From positions 11,092,606 through 11,156,605 of the forward strand of contig CM046348.1 of assembly GCA_025403435.1 (NCBI GenBank): a DNA stretch of 64,000 nucleotides. The letters run 5' to 3'. Made by a program: the position numbers and the translations under genes. Of this stretch, positions 21,543 to 32,800 are shown piece after piece (positions within the stretch are counted from its first letter, which is position 1; each line of letters opens with the position of its first letter). This stretch comes from Artocarpus heterophyllus. Taxonomy: Eukaryota; Streptophyta; Magnoliopsida; Rosales; Moraceae. The notes beneath the pieces are model-generated. The model was not told the origin of the DNA. It did not search any database and saw nothing but the letters and a program-made list of their open reading frames with translations.

Positions 21543-24500
21543 CTACATATCATCAAATAACTGAACACCCATGTGAGCAGTGTACTCATGAAAGACCTTG
21601 GGTGGAAGCCCTTTTGTAAGCGGATCCGCTATCATAGAGTTTGTACCTATATGCTCTATAGACACCTGACCACTCTGAACTCTTTCTTTAACAACAAGAA
21701 ACTTAATCTCTATATGCTTTGACTTTGAAGAGCTTCTGTTGTTGTTGGAATATAAGACTGCAGATTTATTGTCACAAAACAACTTAAGTGGTCTTTCTAT
21801 ACTTTTCACAATTTGCAGCCCAGTGACAAAGTTTCGCAGCCATATTCCATGATTGGATGCCTCATAACATGCTATAAATTCTGCCTCCATAGTGGAAGAA
21901 GCTATGAGTGACTGCTTGGCACTCCTCCAAGAAATAGCTCCTCCAGCAAGCAAAAAAATATAGCCCGAAGTGGATCGACGACTATCTTGACATCCAGCAA
22001 AATCTGAATCTGAATAACCAATGATCTCGAGTTGGTCTGACCTTCTATATGTAAGCATGTGATCTTTTGTTCTCTGTAAATATCGCATAACTCGTTTGGC
22101 TGCTTTCCAATGATCCATTCTAGGGTTACTCAAATATCTGCCCAATAATCCAACAATGTATGCTATATCTGGACGAGTACAAACTTGAGCATACATTAGA
22201 CTCCCAACAGCTGATGCATATGGGATCTTTTCCATTTCCTTAACCTCAAGGTCATTCTTAGGACACTGACTTAAACTGAATTTATCTCCTTTAGCCACAG
22301 GGGTATCTCCTGGTTTACAATCCTGCATGCCAAATCTTTTAAGCACCTTTTCGATATAGCTCTTTTGTGATAACCCAAGTATACCCCGAGAGCGATCCCG
22401 GTGTATCTTAATTCCTAATACAAAAGAGGCGTCACCAAGATCTTTCATTTCAAATTTCTTTGATAGAAATCTCTTGGTTTCGTGCAATAAGCCTATATCA
22501 TTGGTGGCAAGCAGTATGTCATCAACGTACAATACCAAGAAAATACACTTACTCCCACTGAACTTATGGTATATACAATCATCCACAGTGTTCATCTCGA
22601 AACCGAATGAGACTATCACTTGATGAAATTTGTAATACCATTGACGAGAAGCTTGCTTAAGCCCATAGATGGATTTCTTTAATTTACAAACCATATGCTT
22701 TGGGTCTCCCGACTCAAAGTTTTCTGGTTGCACCATAAAGATCGTTTCTTCAATGTCACCATTTAGAAACGTTGTCTTAACATCCATCTGATGTAGCTCA
22801 AGATCAAAATGCGCTACAAGTGCCATAATTGTCCTAAAAGAGTCTTTCGTTGAAACCGGAGAGAAAGTCTCTTTATAATTAATGCCTTCCTTTTGAGTAA
22901 AGCCCTTAGCAACAAGACGAGCCTTATATCTCTCTACATCACCCTTCGAATCCCTCTTGGTTTTAAATATCCATTTACAACCAATGGGCTTCGCACCTTC
23001 AGGTAATGGAACGAGATCCCAAACGTCATTGTCCTTCATAGACTTTATCTCATCCTTCATGGCATCCATCCACTTTTGAGAGTTAGAACTGTGCATGGCT
23101 TGACGGACATTGATCGGATCATCATCCATCAATCCAACACTTTCCTCATGTTCTTGGAGAAATACTATGTAATCATCCGAAATAGCACTTCTCATCTCTC
23201 TAGTGGATCTCCTTAATGACACAAGTTCCTGAGGTTCTGGTTCTTGAGGTTGTTGAGTTTGTACCTGAAGGGGTTGAATGACTATGTCTGGTTGTTCTTG
23301 ATATGCAATTTGATCAACGTCAGGGATAGAAGCCTGAACATTATCAAAAGCAATTGTAGGAATAGGAACCAATCCCTCTTGTACAAAAGGAACAGGATCA
23401 AATTCATCCTTAAAGACAAAGTCTCTAACCTTATTTCTCCCCCCAAACTCAACATCCTCAAAGAATGTTGCAATTCTCGTCTCAAAAATAGCCTTAGTAG
23501 TGGGATCATAAAATTTGTAACCCCTTGACCGTTCAGAGTATCCAATGAAATAGCAGCTCACTGTCTTGGAGTCCAATTTCTTTTCATTAGGCCTATAAGG
23601 CCTTGCTTCTGTTGGACAACCCCAAGTATGTAAATGCTTCAGACTAGGCCTTTTGCCAGTCCAAAGCTCATAAGGTGTTTTAGCTGTTGCTTTTGTTGGT
23701 ACTCTGTTAAGAATGTAAGCTGCAGTCTTGAATGCTTCACCCCAGAGGGATTCAGGTAAGGTGGAATGACAAATCATACTCCTCACCATATCCTTAAGTG
23801 TCCGGTTTCGTCTCTCAGCTACACCATTCATGCTAGGTGAACCTGGCATGGTATATTGAGGGACTATCCCGCATTCCTCTAGGAATTTAGCAAAAGGTCC
23901 TAGACGTTGTTCACATGATCCGTCATATCTGCCATAGTATTCACCACCACGGTCAGATCTAACGGCCTTAATTCTTTTGCTGAGTTGAAGTTCAACCTCA
24001 GCCTTGTATGACTTGAACACGTCCAAAGTTTGTGACTTCTCATGTATGAGATATAGATAGCCATACCGAGAGTAATCGTCTATGAACGATACAAAATATT
24101 GTTGACCATTCCATGAAGCCACAGAAAATGGTCCACAAATGTCCGTATGTATCAATTCTAAGACATCCGTAGCTCTATTGGCACCCAATCTCCTTTTGTT
24201 TGTCTGTTTCCATTTAATACAATCAACACAGATATCAAAATTTGTAAAATCAAGGGAATCAAGAATTCCATCTGACACAAGTCTTTCCATCCTTTTTCTT
24301 GAAATATGTCCTAATCGCTTATGCCATAATACCGCAGAATTCTCATCGGTTAATTTACGTTTTGTGCCACGAGAATTAACATGCAAGGTTTCGTTATAAG
24401 AAGCAACTATATCAAGCAAATATAGGTTATCTTGAAATGATAAAGAACCGGTACCAATAACATTTGAATTTAAAGAAAGACTAAACTGACTATTTCCAAA

Positions 24501-25580
24501 TGAACAACAGTATCCAGATTTGTCCAAAGCAGAAATAGAAATTAAATTCCGCCTAAACGACGGTACAACAAAAGTGTCTTTCAAATCCAAATAATAACCA
24601 GAACTTAATAATAACCTAAAATTTCCTATAGCTTCAACTTCTACCGATTTGCCATCTCCCACATAGATGAATCTTTCAGCATCAATTGGCTTTCGGTAGC
24701 TCAGGCAACCCTGCATAGACACACTTATATGAGTAGTGGCACCTGAATCAATCCACCAAGTGTGTCTTGGCACTGAAGTTAAATTAACCTCAGAACAAAC
24801 CAAATTGAGAAGCATACCTTTCTTTGCACGCCAAGCATGATACTTGGTGCAGACCTTCTTCATGTGTCCAGGTTTACCACAAAAGAAACAAGCAACATTT
24901 CCATCATTTTTATCCTTATCTTGTTTCTTCTGTGCTGGACCTTTAGCAGCTTCATTGCTTTTCTTTCTTTTCTTCTTTTTGTCCTTAGAGGTGCTAGCCA
25001 AGTGAGCACTTTCAGTCTTCTCTTGCTTTAGTCTTTCTTCCTCTTGCACACAATAAGAAATTAACTCATTAAGAGTCCATTTCTCTTTCTGGCAGTTGTA
25101 ACTGATCTTGAATTGGCTGAATTGTGCAGGAAGAGAAATCAAGACAAGATGCACTAGAAGATCCTCAGAAATTTCCAGATCTAGTGTCTTTAATCTTGAA
25201 GCCAGATGAGACATTTCCATAATGTACTCCCTTATGTTTCCTTTTGCTTTGTACCTCATTGAAATCAAGCTCGCCAAAAGCGTGCTTGTTTCAGCCTTAT
25301 CATTCTTTGCAAAGCATTTCTCTATAGCCTCAAGGAAACCCTTGGCAGTAGTGACCTCATCAGGTACAGTGCCCCTGAAGACTTCTGGAATGCCTTTCTT
25401 AATGATCATTAGACTCATTCTGTTAGAACGATCCCATCTTTCAAGTTCCCTTTTATCCTCAGTGGAACTAGAATCTGTAACAATGGGACGTTCAACCCTT
25501 ATGGCCAAGTCCAGATCAAGGCAACCGAGAACGATCAATACATTCTTTTTCCATTCCTTGAAGTTAGTCCCATTCAGCAT
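21543..25580 (-). CDS. Copia gag-pol polyprotein, uninterrupted (1,345 aa)
   Basis: One frame encodes everything the element needs. Gag comes first, then a zinc knuckle [14 protein letters not shown] (about residues 229-242), protease [12 protein letters not shown] (about 275), pre-integrase [10 protein letters not shown] (about 417-426) and integrase with HTDICGPF (about 480), DRGGEY (about 543) and the Glu in NGVAERRNR (about 585). Reverse transcriptase follows with YVDDILLA (about 1020), and RNase H with YSDSDFAG (about 1190) to a final SKHIEIKF region (about 1285). All catalytic residues I can check are present. The frame is open upstream of the first Met ([16 protein letters not shown]). 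A possible splice acceptor (ttgttcag) lies near 25630, so the true start may lie in a spliced leader exon. It is probably still able to make functional proteins, although the LTRs have diverged. Confidence 0.93.
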   Translation of the reverse strand: MLNGTNFKEWKKNVLIVLGCLDLDLAIRVERPIVTDSSSTEDKRELERWDRSNRMSLMIIKKGIPEVFRGTVPDEVTTAKGFLEAIEKCFAKNDKAETSTLLASLISMRYKAKGNIREYIMEMSHLASRLKTLDLEISEDLLVHLVLISLPAQFSQFKISYNCQKEKWTLNELISYCVQEEERLKQEKTESAHLASTSKDKKKKRKKSNEAAKGPAQKKQDKDKNDGNVACFFCGKPGHMKKVCTKYHAWRAKKGMLLNLVCSEVNLTSVPRHTWWIDSGATTHISVSMQGCLSYRKPIDAERFIYVGDGKSVEVEAIGNFRLLLSSGYYLDLKDTFVVPSFRRNLISISALDKSGYCCSFGNSQFSLSLNSNVIGTGSLSFQDNLYLLDIVASYNETLHVNSRGTKRKLTDENSAVLWHKRLGHISRKRMERLVSDGILDSLDFTNFDICVDCIKWKQTNKRRLGANRATDVLELIHTDICGPFSVASWNGQQYFVSFIDDYSRYGYLYLIHEKSQTLDVFKSYKAEVELQLSKRIKAVRSDRGGEYYGRYDGSCEQRLGPFAKFLEECGIVPQYTMPGSPSMNGVAERRNRTLKDMVRSMICHSTLPESLWGEAFKTAAYILNRVPTKATAKTPYELWTGKRPSLKHLHTWGCPTEARPYRPNEKKLDSKTVSCYFIGYSERSRGYKFYDPTTKAIFETRIATFFEDVEFGGRNKVRDFVFKDEFDPVPFVQEGLVPIPTIAFDNVQASIPDVDQIAYQEQPDIVIQPLQVQTQQPQEPEPQELVSLRRSTREMRSAISDDYIVFLQEHEESVGLMDDDPINVRQAMHSSNSQKWMDAMKDEIKSMKDNDVWDLVPLPEGAKPIGCKWIFKTKRDSKGDVERYKARLVAKGFTQKEGINYKETFSPVSTKDSFRTIMALVAHFDLELHQMDVKTTFLNGDIEETIFMVQPENFESGDPKHMVCKLKKSIYGLKQASRQWYYKFHQVIVSFGFEMNTVDDCIYHKFSGSKCIFLVLYVDDILLATNDIGLLHETKRFLSKKFEMKDLGDASFVLGIKIHRDRSRGILGLSQKSYIEKVLKRFGMQDCKPGDTPVAKGDKFSLSQCPKNDLEVKEMEKIPYASAVGSLMYAQVCTRPDIAYIVGLLGRYLSNPRMDHWKAAKRVMRYLQRTKDHMLTYRRSDQLEIIGYSDSDFAGCQDSRRSTSGYIFLLAGGAISWRSAKQSLIASSTMEAEFIACYEASNHGIWLRNFVTGLQIVKSIERPLKLFCDNKSAVLYSNNNRSSSKSKHIEIKFLVVKERVQSGQVSIEHIGTNSMIADPLTKGLPPKVFHEYTAHMGVQLFDDM

Positions 25581-25639
25581 AGGAATGGAATTAACATTAG
25601 CAGATATTGATGCAGATGATGCAGTAGCTGAACAAAGAA

Positions 25640-27202
25640 CAAAATTACATATTCACATAAGAATTCACATAAAACAACCAATAAAATTCAAACAATGACA
25701 TATCCCATCACAAGAAACCTGTAACAACATTAATATTTAGTCTTTGGACAGAAATATTAACTTGTAAGTGGTGTTCTTGGTGCAGTGATCAAATATTAAC
25801 AATAAATTATGTCAAATAATAAGCTAATCTTTGGATCCACTTATTATTCACATACCAAAAATAACCATATAATTGTTACATATTTATCACCACAGGTATG
25901 AATTTAATTCTGTCAAATATTAAACTTCCTTTGGGCCGATTAATATTCGCATGAATTAAATTCACACAACCTTCTTAATATCACAAATTAATCAACATCC
26001 ACAAAAGAGGCTACTTTGGCAGCTTATTGGTTCAATTAATTAATTTGATGATATTAAGCATCTAAAAAACACAATTTGAATTTTAAAGTTGCATCCAAAA
26101 TTGACCCCAAAAAATTTATTTTTTTAAAAAAGTCAACTTAATCGGTCAACGGTCAAAGTCAACGTTGACCGTTGACCGGAGAAGGCCAAAGGGGGACCGG
26201 GTTGGGTTGTGGACCGGGTCAAGTTAACCCAACCCGGGTCCACATTTAGCCCCCCCCCCCTCTTCGGTTCGTTGACTTTGACCGTTGACCGGAGAAGGCC
26301 AAAGGGGGACCGGGTTGGGTTGTGGACCGGGTCAGGTTAACCCAACCCGGGTCCACATTTAGCCCCCCCCCCCTCTTCGGTTCTTTCCTTTTTTCTTTTT
26401 TTCTTTTTTTTTTTTTATAAACCGGGTCACCCAGGGGTTGAGCCCCTGGGATTTTGCTGGTTACGGGCCCAATAAATCCAGGCCCGTGTCCAGCCTTTAC
26501 TCCTTAAACATTTTTTTTTTTAAGTTCTAGGCCGAAGCCCAGAATCACTTTTACTCCCAAGGGTCGCGACCCCTGGGTAACGATGCCAGGCGGTTGGCGC
26601 CAACCGCCAAGCGTGCTCCTCCGGCATCCTTCTCACCGACGGGACTGCACGGTCGCACGTAGAGGGGGCCGTCGCCGGCGGCGGGGCAGCAATCCGCTGG
26701 CAAATCCCAACAAAATAGCCCCGGTTCTTTCTCTTTTGGCACACCCAAAATCCCCGGATGAACAGACCTTTTCGGCCCCCGTTTACCTCCTCCGCCGCGG
26801 CCATAGGCCGCGACTTTCCTTCTCCGGCGCCGCCCAAGGGTCTCGGCTTGATTTTCTTGCCGGCGGCAGTGAGATTGCCGCGGGTATACCAAAGGGTTAC
26901 TCAGCCCAGCAAACAAACGAATAACTTGACTCAAAGAAATCATATATACCAAACTTGATTCAAATACACCATCAATGCATTACTCGAGTCATTAATGACT
27001 CTTGACCGAAAGGAAAGAAAAACAGAAGTCAACATATACGGCAGCCTTGAATCATGCACAGTAATACGTACAGTATCTAAATTCATGAATCTATATTAAA
27101 CAAACCAGACCTTATTAATGAATCCACAAACATATGTATAAAAAGAACCTTATTCAACTAAAATTTTGAGAAAAATTTCTCAATAATTCAACATGAAATT
27201 GG
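25640..27202 (-). other. Long untranslated leader of copia element 1
   Basis: About 1.6 kb lies between the primer binding site and gag, long for a copia element. It holds AT-rich DNA (25640-26130), a duplicated 113-bp unit with W-box-like motifs (26136-26385) and a GC-rich stretch (26440-26900). Several low-complexity frames overlap that stretch on both strands. I see no convincing gene in it, although the GC-rich part could be a captured host fragment. Confidence 0.6.
26136..26385. repeat. 113-bp tandem duplication with clustered TTGAC motifs
   Basis: Two copies (about 26166-26278 and 26279-26385) contain 'gttgaccggagaaggccaaa', 'accgggttgggttgtggacc' and a run of nine or more C. TTGAC or its complement GTCAA occurs about six times at 26136-26180 and three more times at 26270-26290, on both strands. 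TTGAC[C/T] is the core of the WRKY-binding W-box. Confidence 0.7.
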
Positions 27203-27213
27203 CTCTGATACCA
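27203..27213 (-). other. Primer binding site of copia element 1
   Basis: TGGTATCAGAG on minus (initiator tRNA-Met type), two bases inside the 5' LTR. Confidence 0.85.
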
Positions 27214-27215
27214 CT

Positions 27216-27697
27216 TGATAAATCGGATTGAACCAAAATTTCTACAGGATCGTTCATGTCAAACTATTGAGAAGAATCATACCAAATTGCGGAAGCGTAC
27301 CTGAATTCATAATCTTGGATTGATATGGGTTATTGCCTTCCAATTCAATACGTATTCCTTGAATTCTTTTCTGAAGATGGGATTTCAGAGAAGTAGGAAT
27401 TTCTGGAAAAATTTTTGAATGTACGATACGTATGAATTGGGGACCATAACCAAAATATATAACTTTAGTTATTTTAGTGTATTTCCAGTTTCGCCCATCA
27501 TAAAATCTGGAAATTACAAATTGGTATCTACACATATAATATTAACACATATAACCCATACATTATTTTTAATACCCAATAAAATATTTTAATTTTATCT
27601 TAATTATATCACTTTAATTTAAGCTTTACTTTAAAATAACATTAAATAATACATTTAATTACATATGTGTGCCCACATAAAAAATTATTTTCTAACA
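27216..27697 (-). repeat. 5' LTR of copia element 1 (482 bp)
   Basis: Direct repeat of 20644-21125 with TG...CA ends. It is followed on the right by the target duplication GCTTG and by kinase coding sequence. Confidence 0.93.
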
Positions 27698-27929
27698 GCT
27701 TGAGGTGATTGCGATGCTTGAATATGCACTGGAGCTGCAGGAACAAGCGGACGCCGCAAGGCAGGGGGAAATTACCTCCCGGGTGTGCCCGTATCCCGTG
27801 CGACTATCGTTCCATCTGGCCGATGATGACTGTGGGCCCGAGAATGACATGTTGGGATTGGAGTTGGACAGTGAGAGTGGCACCCATGAGATATTGTCAG
27901 ATGCCACTGATTCCGAATCCCAAAACTAA
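27698..27929 (+). pseudogene. FERONIA-like kinase 2, severed C-terminal part
   Basis: Once one GCTTG copy is counted, this part continues the frame broken at 20643: RPTM-L then EVIAMLEYALELQEQAD, the usual last helix of a CrRLK1L kinase domain. A tail of about 50 residues follows, with an acidic Ser-rich end, to TAA at 27927-27929. Relatives show the same layout (gene 1 has GLESAMQLQQ at this position). It has no promoter of its own. Confidence 0.88.
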
Positions 27930-27959
27930 TCGAGAAGAGAGAGACACAATGAATACAGT

Positions 27960-29040
27960 GTTTGTAGTAGTTATTATTGTTGTTGTTGTTGTTGTTAGTT
28001 AGTTGAATTTTCTCTACTTATAAAGAAAATAAAATTAACTGTGAGGGGCATAGTGGAGGCGGGGCTGTTTCGTTTTATTTTTCAGAAGTTTTTTCTCATT
28101 TTCAAAAACAAAAAAACAAATAAAAAAAGTTATGATAAGAGAGAACATATTTTATAAATTGCACGTAATAAGTTATGTTGTAAACTTTTGTGTTTAGAGT
28201 CGCATAGTTTTTGTGTTGCTGCAGACACGTACATGAATAAAGTACATGCATATGGCCCTAAAAAGGGGAAAGAAAAAAAAGGGTATGTTTTAAAAGTACT
28301 TTTGTAGCCTTGCACCATTTTACTAGATTGCAGAAGTATGTGTTCAATCTCTGGCGTGTCTCTTACAATTTGTAGTCCTTAAATCAAGTCGTTCTGCCTT
28401 TAATATAAATAAATAAACGAAGACATAGACAAATCTCAAGTCATAATTAGTCCATATCTGGAAAAAAAAAATGGGAGGAGGAGAAAACAAAGTCAAGGTC
28501 TTTTTGGAATAACGAGATCCGACTTGATGACTTGGATAGGTAACATATAAGCCAAGTTTATCATGCATAAGGTGGTGCAACGGTCAAAGTTTTCAATATT
28601 GCAATGACTTGGAAATTTTAACGCGGACCAAATCTCAGTTTACATTTTTTTATAGTATTAAATAATTCCAAAATAAACATATTTCCCTGCGTAGTTTTTT
28701 TTACTTCACAAGAAATAATTTTTTTAATATGATTCACAAGTTAAAATGGAAATAAACTATTCTACATCACAAACACAACCTACAATAAAAGTCGTCTTGG
28801 AAATAAAATTGTGAAGTCCTCTAGGGCCTAGAAATTTATTTGAAATTCCCAAAAATTAACCCAAAATGCACGTTTCTCATTGAGTTGAAGTCATCGCCCT
28901 TTCTCTATTAACCCAAAATGCACGTTGTTCATTGACTTAAAGTCATCTTTCGTTTTCTATTAACCCAAAATGTACGTTTTCCTTGCAGCTGAAATATTTC
29001 AGAAAAATTTGGTGTTTTTTTTTTAAGTTAAACAAATTAG
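27960..29040. repeat. Duplicated non-coding block, copy 2 (mate at 15300-16290)
   Basis: The mate block's order is repeated: GTT microsatellite, 'gttgaattttctctacttat', 'gtgaggggcatagtggagg', 'ctctggcgtgtctcttacaa' and the three 'ttaacccaaaatg(c/t)acgt' units at about 28857-28980. It differs by small indels, including an extra stretch near 28115-28230. It starts about 30 bases after the stop codon of kinase 2. Confidence 0.8.
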
Positions 29041-29161
29041 AGTTTTAAAATAGACTTGAAACTTCAACAAAGCATATTTTTAAAAAATGCAAGCAAATCC
29101 TTTTTTATTTTACTTGCCCGTTGAGATCCTCAAATATTTTAACTTATTCATATGGATATTG

Positions 29162-29205
<44 letters not shown>

Positions 29206-29594
29206 GAAGGGAGATTTTACTTCAAAGTTTTTTTTTCAATTATTTTGGTGAGGATTTTACTTTAATTGAAGTAATTATATATAATACTTAAAATTTACAA
29301 TGCGTACAAAATAGGCATTGTTCTCTCAATATGAACAATAGCAACAGTGATGAAATAATGTTTCGCACTATGAACAATAGCAACGGTGATGAAATAATGT
29401 TTCGCACTGTCAATTTTAAATTTTAACTAAAATTTTTAGTTACTATAGTATAAAATTTTTACATATTACAATATTTTTTAATTAAAATTAGTTTAAACCA
29501 TAAATTTAAACCACAGAGTTGAAAAAGTACAAGTGGGATGACTAAAATCCGTAAGTGTGAGCAAAGATCCACAACGAACGAGCTCATATAAGCA
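29041..29594. repeat. AT-rich DNA with an (AT)n tract and a 41-bp tandem duplication
   Basis: An (AT)n run lies at about 29166-29202. At about 29327-29408 the unit 'atgaacaatagcaacrgtga' plus 'tgaaataatgtttcgcact' occurs twice in tandem. No gene is visible. Confidence 0.6.
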
Positions 29595-29663
29595 ATGTCT
29601 GAGTCTATCTTCTCTGAGATCAATGATCCAAAAGGAACACGATGTCATGGAAATGAGAAATAA
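29595..29663 (+). pseudogene. C-terminal scrap of a FERONIA-like gene
   Basis: A 22-codon frame encodes MSESIFSEINDPKGTRC and a short end. The SxxFSEIN(D/E) motif matches the C-terminal tail of CrRLK1L kinases; the intact gene 1 ends with SGAVFSEINELQG. Nothing recognisable precedes it, so it looks like the last trace of another array member. It is short, so chance similarity cannot be excluded. Confidence 0.45.
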
Positions 29664-31186
29664 ATGAGATAACTCAATAGGCTTATTAATTCAGATATAA
29701 TACCAGAAATACCACTTCAAAATCCGTTAATTCATACAAAATAGAGGAAATCGGCAACAAAATATCAAATTCACATAGAACACAAAAAATTAGAGAGAAG
29801 AGAAATTTTATTAATCTTCAACTAGGTTTTATTGCAAAAGGGCGTCCACATTTATAGGGCTTTACACAAATAGGAAACTTATAAAAATTGTTAAAAAAAC
29901 TAAAAATAAGAAAAATAGAATATTCCAAAAAAGGAAATTTTTTTAACAAAAACTAGAAATTGGACCTATTTGAGATAAGGAATAAGGAAATACAAATAAA
30001 ATTGGCGACTGAAATTCCTACGACAACTTATTATGACAAGAGAATGTGCTATTTTGAGTACTCATTATCAACATTACCCCCTTTTTTTGGACTTTTCAAA
30101 ACAGTGTTTTTTTTATTTTTCTTTAATTTATTTAATAATTGACAACTTTGTCCTTCTTTAAAAACCAAAAAAAAAAAAAAAATTGACCTTTTATTTTAGG
30201 TTCACTCTCGCTTTCTCTTTTAACCAAATCCCCTCTTTCTCTCTCTAACCTTAATTCTCCCTTTTTTTCACTCACTTTCTCTTGTTCTTTATCTCTCCTC
30301 TAATTTCTCTCTGCTCTCCCCTTCTCTCTCTCTTCTACCGTCAAAATGCAAATCTAATTTGCCACGGATCTTCGCGATCTCGACCATAGATCTCGAGCGT
30401 CACACAAGTAATAGCGGAGATGAAGCTTATCACGATGGAGACAACAAATTCAAGCGATTGCGGCCATGGATCTCAAGCGACGCAAGGAGCAGCGACAAGG
30501 AAGGGAAAAATCTCACCGTCACGAGTTGGATCGCACATCACAATCTCACCGTCAGAGTTGGACATGCCACCATCATTGTTATCTTCCCTTCTACGCGAGT
30601 TCTTCTAACGATCGGATCGCCATTGCGAGCGCTATCTACAAGAACTCCAACGAGACCACCGAACGCCCCATCCCCAATCCCACCACTGCCATAACGAGAT
30701 CACATCACCCAAGACCAGTAGCTTCAGAAACCGTCGCATGCTTCTTCTCCGTCCACGCTCACAAATTAAGGAAGCCGTCACATGCCTTTAGTGTGGAATT
30801 TCTCACATCACGCAATCTCTCTCTCTCTCCCCTCTATGTTGTGTAATGCCTAAGGTCCTTTTTGTTACAGACAAGAATTCAGCTATTTGTGTATAATAAT
30901 AAGTTTGATTTTACTGTTTCATATCGATTTTTATTTTATTGTCTTATATGGTTGTAATGTATCACATAAAAGGGAAAACAAAAAAAAGGAATAAGAAGAA
31001 GAAGAAGCAATGGTCAGTTAAAGTTTTAAACTGATCCATGCATTAGTTGATTAGTTTTACTATTTCATTTAACTATCTTCTTTGCAGCTAATATAAAAGA
31101 TCAAGAAATGTAAGCTGATGTTTTCTTCATCTTTGATGCTTTGTTATGTATTGGACAACAATTTAAAAAACCTAATATAGTTCCGA
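29664..31186. other. Intergenic DNA, possible decayed LTR or captured 5' region
   Basis: At 29780-29870 the minus strand reads like a promoter/LTR fragment (a TATA-like CTATAAATG). A pyrimidine-rich run lies at 30190-30340, followed by moderately GC-rich sequence to 30850 with open frames in three registers and no recognisable protein. The pattern resembles the core at 8640-8920 on the opposite strand. No gene is supported. Confidence 0.35.
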
Positions 31187-32800
31187 TGAGTTTCAGGACG
31201 AAACTTGACGAGTTCTGTGTTAGAACCTAACAAGTTCCAGGAGATTTTGAGATAAAATCTATTAGGTTCAAAAAATATGTTTGTATCTAGTTGATTCCAA
31301 GTTAAAACCTAGCAGTTTCCAATATGGCACCTCCCATGCCCGTAGCCAGAGACGGTTAGCATTTCTTTATTTCAAAAAAAAAAACTAGAATCTAGTAAGT
31401 TCTACGTAAGAACTTGGTAGGTTCAAATCCAGCACCCTATCTGTGACCGAAGGTGATAGATACTTCTTTGTTTCAAAAAAAATGTTTAAATCATGTAGGT
31501 TTCAAGTTGAAACATAGCAGGTTCCAATCCGGCTCCCATGCCACCAACCGGACGCAGTTGACGCTTCTTTGTTTTAAAAATATATGTTGAAATCTGGTAA
31601 CACTACAAGAAAAATTACATTCAACGACATATTATTTATGACATGTAGCTTTTGAATGTCGTTGAAAATACATACAACGACATCTCCAACAAAGATGTCA
31701 TTAACAACATTTGAAACAATAATTAACGACATCTATATAAATGTCGTATTAAAGATCTCCTTTTAACGACAATAGTTTAGTGTCGTTAAATTATTTAACG
31801 ACAAGTAAGAGATGTCGTCAAAGCCTTGGAGATTTCACGACACCCCTTATAGACGACATTGGTCAAGATGTCGTCTATAAGGGGTGTCGTGGAATCTCCA
31901 AGGCTTTGACGACATCTCCTAGTTGTCGTTAAATAATTTAACGACACTAAACTATTGTCGTTAAAAAGAGACCTTTAATACGACATCTATATATATGTCG
32001 TTAATTATTGTTTCAAATGTTATTAACGACATGTTTGCAGGAGATGTCGTTGTATGTACTTTTCAACGACATTCAAAAGCTACATGTCGTAAATAATATG
32101 TCGTTAAATGTAGTTTTTCTTGTAGTGTAAGTTTCAAGTAGGAACATAGTAGGCTCTAATCTAGCACCTCGCTCTGACAACTAGAGGTGCATATTGGTGG
32201 GTTCCACGACGGAATATAGCAGGTTCTAAGACAGAACCTGATGAGTTCTATGACGAGCAGGTTACGTGTTAGAACTTAGCAAGTTTCGGCAAATTTTGAG
32301 GTGGAATCTGTTAGGTTCAAAAAATTATGTTGGAATCTAGTTGGCTCTAAGTTGGAACCTAGCAGGTTCCAATCTAGTACCCATGCGAGCAACCGGAGGC
32401 GGCCAACGCTTTTTTATTTAAAAAACATATGCTGGAATCTGGTAAGTTCCAGGTTGAAACTTGATAGGTTCAAATCCAGCACCCTGTCGGCGACCGAAGA
32501 CAATCGACACTTCTTTGTTTAAAAAAAATATATGTTTAAATCTGGTAGGTTCTAAATTGAAACCTAGCAGGTTCCAATCCAGCTCTTGTGCAAGCAACCG
32601 GATGCAGTCGGTGTTTCTTTGTTTTAAAAAATATATATGTTGAAATCTGGTAGATTTCAAGTTGGAACCTAGCAGGCTCTAATCTGGCATCCCGCTCTGG
32701 CAATTGGAGGCGCATTCTAGTAAGTTCCATGACCAAATATAGCAGGTTTCAAGACAAAACCTAACAAGTTCTATGACAAAACCTAACAGGTTCTAGTTTT
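31187..32800. repeat. Higher-order tandem repeat of about 104-bp monomers
   Basis: Degenerate monomers of about 100-106 bp contain 'aacctagcaggttccaatc' and a poly-T/A segment before 'tatgttgaaatctggta'. They are arranged in two larger units (31187-32227 and 32228-32800) of about 520 bp, or five monomers, once the CACTA element is discounted. Equivalent landmarks (ggttcaaaaaa) at 31265 and 32314 give this period. It is non-coding. Confidence 0.75.
31601..32127. mobile_element. Fold-back CACTA element, non-autonomous (527 bp)
   Basis: The ends are CACTACAAGAAAAAT and its complement (ATTTTTCTTGTAGTG-like, with 'agtttttcttgtagtg' on plus). The flanking 3-bp duplication is TAA (31598-31600 and 32128-32130). 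Nearly the whole element is one inverted repeat, with arms of about 255 bp and a turn near 31858-31868. It carries many 'aacgacat' subterminal motifs. It has no coding capacity, so it would need a CACTA transposase supplied in trans. Confidence 0.9.

Larger units (their letters stand above)
20644..27697 (-). mobile_element. Complete copia retrotransposon (7,054 bp) inside kinase gene 2
   Basis: Two 482-bp LTRs flank an interior with a primer binding site, a long leader, a full-length gag-pol frame and a polypurine tract, all on the minus strand. The 5-bp target duplication GCTTG is exact at 20639-20643 and 27698-27702. By eye the LTRs differ at about 20 positions (about 4%), mostly C-to-T and G-to-A. 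The insertion is therefore fairly recent but not new. Confidence 0.95.

Noticed and set aside
26520..26958. GC-rich overlapping frames in the copia leader
   Set aside because: Frames are open on both strands because of high GC. No recognisable domain, so treated as leader sequence.
30359..30846. Three overlapping open frames after a pyrimidine-rich run
   Set aside because: Looks promoter-plus-exon-like, but no family motif, splice structure or consistent frame could be supported.
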